In this document: one piece after another, positions 59,338 to 64,000 of the stretch
Position numbering within the stretch: the stretch's first letter is position 1
Layout of the letters: every line of letters starts with the position of its first letter
From: Varanus komodoensis
Lineage: Eukaryota > Chordata > Lepidosauria > Squamata > Varanidae
Direction: 5' to 3'
Length of the DNA: 64,000 bases
Assembly (NCBI RefSeq): GCF_004798865.1
Contig: NW_025336479.1
Span: 4,370,494 to 4,434,493 of the forward strand
Translations under genes and position numbers: made by a program
The notes under the pieces: model-generated
Told to the model about the DNA's origin: nothing
Database searches by the model: none
Seen by the model: only the letters and a program-made list of their open reading frames with translations

Positions 59338-59582
59338 GATTTATTTATTTCTTATTATGTTTTGATCCTGTTTTTTTTCCTACCAGCCAGGAACCCAAGG
59401 CAGTTGACATGAACCTCATCCTTTTTATGTTCTCCTGACAACAACCATGTGTGGTAGGCCAGGCAGAGAGTTCGTGGCTGGCCAAAAGCCATCCATGGGG
59501 CTTCATGGTCAAGTAGGGACTAAAACTCCAATCTCCCAAATCCCAGTCCAACACTCAAACCACTAGACCATGCTGCCTCTCT
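59338..59582 (-). repeat. tRNA-derived SINE, family A
   Basis: The plus strand shows aaccatgtgtggtaggccag, ggctggccaaaagccatcc, ggtcaagtagggactaaaac and aaaccactagaccatgctgc. The antisense order of family A. Confidence 0.78.
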
Positions 59583-59589
59583 CATGTAT

Positions 59590-62500
59590 ACTTACTCATC
59601 TAAAAGGTATGCCATGGTAGGGATAGTTGATTTGGTATATCCTAAAGTTAATGCAAGACATAAGAATTTGCAGATAATTTGATTCAGTGCTAAGTACTTT
59701 TTCGTTCTCAGAGAATAAGCATAATCCAGCTTTAAGAAGTGGCGCAAAATGGAATCATTGCATGATTCAGTGGGATAGAGCAGGGCAAAACAAAGCTCCA
59801 GTACTGGCACTTAAAAATAACATGATGCTAGTCCTCATGAAAATGTGCCAAAATTGCCGCTGATTGTTCAGAAATCCGAGGTGCTTTGATGGAGATTCAA
59901 GCACCAAAGTTCTCATGAAAAAAGATACCCAATGTGGAAAAGCCTGCTTGCTTCCTTGCTTCCTTTCTTTCCTACAGGTGGTTTAGATAAAGCTTCGCAA
60001 TAAGCAGGAACTGAAACAACTTTTTACAGCATAGGTCCAGTCCCTGTCCTACTGCTCTTACAAAGCCTTAACCTTACTCATTCCTCCTTTGTAGTACCTA
60101 AAGAAATACCAGAACAAGTTTAGAATCCTATGCAATTTTACCTGGAAGTAAGTCCTATGACATACAGTGGGATTTCTTTCCAAGAAAAACAGCCATGTTT
60201 CTAGAAAGAAACACCACAAAGGCTGCATGAATATTACACCACAAAGGGTGCAGAACTGCCCGATTATCACTTGCTTTTTTTCAGCTGGATCTTGGTTTGC
60301 TAATTAAGTGGCTGCATGCCTGGTTTTACAATGTTTGGCTTTCTTGACTGTAGGGTTGGTCTCTACTTAAGTGCCAAATATTACAGATCAGTGCCTGTAG
60401 CTTTGAAAGCTGAGCTTTATCAAACAAACATTAAAACATCAGAAGCAAACATTTCAGTGACTAAAAGCCTCACATAACACCAGAGAGAACGTAAGTCCCA
60501 AATGCACTTTGAGGGGAGGGGTGGGGTGTATGTGGGACAACAGAGGAGGGACAGGTCCGAGAGAAGAAATTATATGGAGATACAATTTGTCCACATTAAA
60601 AATGCAATATGAGCACAAGGGTCTCAAAAGACATAATTCACCAACACCAGGGTTTAAGAGAGGCAGCTTAAAGCAAGTGTAGCGTTTACTAGCAAATCCT
60701 CGCAGACAGACCTCTACTGCACTAAAGGGAAGGTGCCTTCCCTCTGCCATGTAACTTTCACCCAGTCTTGTAGGTAAACGGAGGGCCAGAATGACATTCG
60801 GCAAGGCAAATAAGAACCTTGCTCAAAATAACAGGCAGCTCGATTCATGCAAGCTGCCTGAATAGAAAGCAATCTAATGCTGCAATTTCAGAGAAACCAT
60901 ATAGAGTCACTCACATACATCATGATTAATGACTGGATACCACAGTGTGAAAACCATTTAGAAATGGCATTTTTGTCACTGACAGTGCTACATGCATAGT
61001 AAAGGTCATACATGATAAGAGTATTGTCCATATTTCTTTCGCAAACATGCTTAACCTTGTAGAGCACAATTCCCTACAAGATCAGTGATCCATCTCCAGA
61101 ATCAGAGCGGCTCACGTAAGAATCTCAGGGAGCCAGTTTTACATAGGCGTGTGCCTTCCACTCAGAAAGCATCTCTGCTGTCAGGCAGCGGGGCCCAGCT
61201 TTGACCGTTAGGTTATAACTCCCTAAAGGGGAGCCCACACTTGTATACATGCAAGGAACTTGAGGGCTACTGTACTAGGCAAACAGAGAAATTGTTTGCA
61301 TCTTTACTCTGAACTAAGCCCTACCTTGTTCAACGGAGCTTACTCCCAATAAGAGCTTACAGACTTACAGTATGGGTTTTGATTTTTGCTTAGTCTGTGA
61401 GCGTTCAAATGCAAGTAACTTGCAGGAGAATGCAATGCTTTGTATATAGCAATTTTGGAAGGGGTGATTTGTAGTGGGAAAGCAGGGTGTGTGGTATGGA
61501 GGGCAGTGCCAGATTGTTTCATGCTTTCCCAACCTACCACTTTGTTTACATTATATTCAAATTAGGATAATGAGTTGAGGAACTGGAATATGGCAAGTTC
61601 CTGGAAATTCTTATATGCACCAAATGCACAATATGAAGGGAACAATGACCAGCAACACACAATGCAATAATCATCCATGCATTTGGTGGCTTTCAGATTG
61701 ATATAAGACAGAGTTGGGCCTTTTCTTAAATGATTCTTTGTGGATGTGTAATCAAATTCTCTGGTCATCACAGCCATACTATATGCCTTCTAGTATTAGA
61801 GGCTGGAGAACACAAATGAGAAGACACCATGGTACTCCTGGGCTTCCATAAGGCACGAGCTTGGTTCCAGTGAATGCTGGTTCAGCGCATGTTTTATACT
61901 GGAATAGGTGTGTGCGGGGGGAGGTGTCAGATTGCTTGGTGAAAAGACCTAGTTTGTCAGGCTTTTGTGAATGTGAAAGTGCAATAAACTTGTTTCATGG
62001 GAAGTGCACAGACTCCAAGGAATAGCCACTGAAAACAATCTTTTACCATGTCATCCTGCCCAAGTGCAGGGGAAGCCAAGCTGGAGATTCCCAGTTATTT
62101 CCTTGTGTTGCCCATGACCTGGAGTCATGCCAACAGGCACCCCCCTCTTTAATCCCGTGTTGAGCCTGGAGCAAGATGAGGAGGAGGAAGCAGAGGATGG
62201 GCTGGATGTTTCTCTGGAAATCTTGAGGTTACAAATGTGACTTTGGTTTGTCGTTTCCTGCTGGTCACACCCTGTTTGTGTTTGTTGGAATGAAAGGACT
62301 GTGCTGGCCTGGTTTGACTTTGTGTTCATCTTTCTTTGCTGATGGAAGGTCTTTCTTCTCATCCCAAATTTCAACCAGAACAGCCTTCAAAGACGCTCCA
62401 AATATTTTTTGCAACCACAAGTGGTGTACTAGGCTGTTTGTCTTGAAATCCTGGCTTTGCTGCCCAGTTTCTCAGCCAGATGTAGCCATGTTTGCAGCCC

Positions 62501-63160
62501 CAGGCTCTGTAAAGCAATCCCGAACTGGACTGCTCTTTGGAAAAGTCTTCTAGTAGGGCTGCTGAGAAGGGGGCAAAAGAGAGAATTTGCACAATATTTG
62601 GATATGTTAATACCTCCATATAGATGAAAATTTAGATAATTACTATCTAGTGGCCCTGCTCTTTCATCTTCCTCTCTTCTTATGCTTCTCTGTCTTTAAA
62701 CAGGCTCAGAAGAGGACCAGCCTTGAAACAGAGGATACCTTCAAACAAAGCACTCTCCTCTGACAACCAGTTTTGCATTACCAGTCTTTTAGGTGTCAAA
62801 AAGATACAAAGAGTCAATTTCCCCTTTCATTTATTAATTTCCATGAAACAGGAAAATAACCTAAATTAGTGTTATGTCAAGTTAAAGACTGTTCCAGTAC
62901 AAAATTTACCTGTGTGATAACCCTTCTGAAAAGAAGCAACTCTAAGACATGGTCAAAGCATAGGTTTAAAAGAAGCATTATTTGTATCAAACCAGCAGCA
63001 ATTCGCTGAATTAGTCAATCCCTTATTATAGAGATTTGCAATAGAAATGAAACTGAAGCTTTTGCTGAATAAGGTATGGCCTAAGATCCATAAACACCAC
63101 AGGCAGAAATCAAAGTGGCAATCCACTGATTAGGCATTTCTGGTGGTTCCCAGAGCTATT
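59590..63160. other. Non-coding DNA, nothing recognised
   Basis: 3.6 kb in which I could not support any exon or repeat family. Several open frames exist but none is protein-like or flanked by consistent splice signals. Confidence 0.4.
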
Positions 63161-63164
63161 TCTC

Positions 63165-63350
63165 TACACAATAGCCCACTGTGGCTGACTTTAGTGGTTT
63201 GCCATTTTGCATGACACCTGTAGCCCTCCCACCCACCCCACTTGCCATGGCTTACCAAATAGTTTGATAAAGTAAGCAATCCTCAGGCAACCCGAAAACA
63301 AGCTATGGGTTCTTTACTGGTCCCCTGGTAAACTATGAGAGTGCCACCCT
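63165..63350. mobile_element. Possible hAT-type MITE remnant
   Basis: Short motifs gccatggcttaccaaatag and aacaagctatgggttctt with TAAACTATG resemble the reptile 'ccatggttta' hAT-derived repeats and the copy near 38.7 kb. The ends are not defined. Confidence 0.25.
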
Positions 63351-63354
63351 TTGT

Positions 63355-64000
63355 ATCGTCAGAATGGCATCCAGAGTATGCCACAAGCCCTATGAGGAAA
63401 TTACCCTATGGAGGCCTAGCATTCCATGCCGTCAGCCACACAGTGAGGGAAACACTGGTTTCCTGAGTCCTCACTCAACACGAACACAGGAAGCAATTGC
63501 CTCCCTGCACCTGCCAGAAAAGCTGCCATTAAAAAACAAAAGCCACAAATCCTACCAATGCGTTTATTCTGCCTGGTGCCATAAAGGAGTAATCTAACCC
63601 AGTATTCCACCTTCGGCAGTAGGTGGTAACAGCCAGCAAAAAGTACAGCAGTCCGTTTGAAGCTAGGGAACACTGAGGAGGAGCAAGTATTCTCTGACCA
63701 TATCTTGCCAATCAATACCCAAGGACCGAATTATCTCAGAGAGGATAGGGATTTAGCTCTGGGACACATGAGAGGACACAGGTGCCCTGTGATTGAACTA
63801 TAGCCTGGGGTCTCTTGTCCCCGTAACCCAAAAGGTAACCTTTCTGCTCCACCAGCATTCAGAGAGAAGCAGGCACAGCCAATGTCTGTGTGCGCATGGA
63901 CACACATTTCATATCTATAGTTATGAGTCACCCACAGTCTCATCTCTCTGGGAGTTCAACCCTGGAACAGAGTGTCTGAATAGGCAGACAGACCTCAAGG
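63355..64000. other. Non-coding DNA, nothing recognised
   Basis: No supported feature up to the end of the window. Confidence 0.4.

Noticed and set aside
1-64000. Endogenous retrovirus or other LTR element
   Set aside because: No paired LTR-like direct repeats, primer-binding site, or gag/pol/env-type translation was recognised anywhere; all reverse-transcriptase traces belong to non-LTR LINEs.

Overview
The window looks like nuclear DNA of a squamate reptile, most likely a lizard. The evidence is the repeat mix: BovB/RTE LINEs with long recognisable reverse-transcriptase stretches, CR1, L2-like and L1 LINE fragments, and two families of tRNA-derived SINEs found throughout squamate genomes. 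There is no bacterial, organellar or viral gene organisation. No open frame looks like a complete protein-coding gene, and I recognised no endogenous retrovirus or other LTR element.

Layout. 1-10 kb is mostly unassigned non-coding DNA with an L2-like 3' end (1.45-1.72 kb), a possible exon around 3.1 kb, a second L2-like end (4.64-5.05 kb), a three-fold tandem CR1 tail (5.19-5.38 kb), two SINEs and a conserved-looking AT-rich block (6.7-7.15 kb). 10.0-12.6 kb is a nested repeat complex: an old plus-strand BovB interrupted by a younger minus-strand BovB and by a SINE. 12.7-20.7 kb holds further SINEs, an antisense CR1, two L2-like LINEs, a BovB tail and a unique block at 16.9-18.1 kb. 20.7-32.9 kb is mainly unique, with SINEs, a CR1 tail and a palindromic MITE.

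33.0-36.3 kb is low in repeats and looks like a cluster of conserved non-coding elements. At 37.7-38.0 kb on the minus strand lies a well-formed candidate exon with splice signals and a signal-peptide-like sequence. 40.0-42.3 kb is a strong CpG island with an X-box-type RFX site and several YY1-like sites, which reads as the promoter and first exon of a host gene whose identity and direction I could not establish. 42.3-64 kb returns to non-coding DNA with SINEs, an RTE tail, a BovB 3' part, an antisense L1 and two more conserved-looking blocks (54.6-55.0 and 58.3-59.3 kb).

Read together, this is probably the 5' end of one host gene with long introns and/or flanking regulatory DNA, into which several generations of retroelements have inserted. 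Statements about conservation are inferred from composition only; no alignment was possible.
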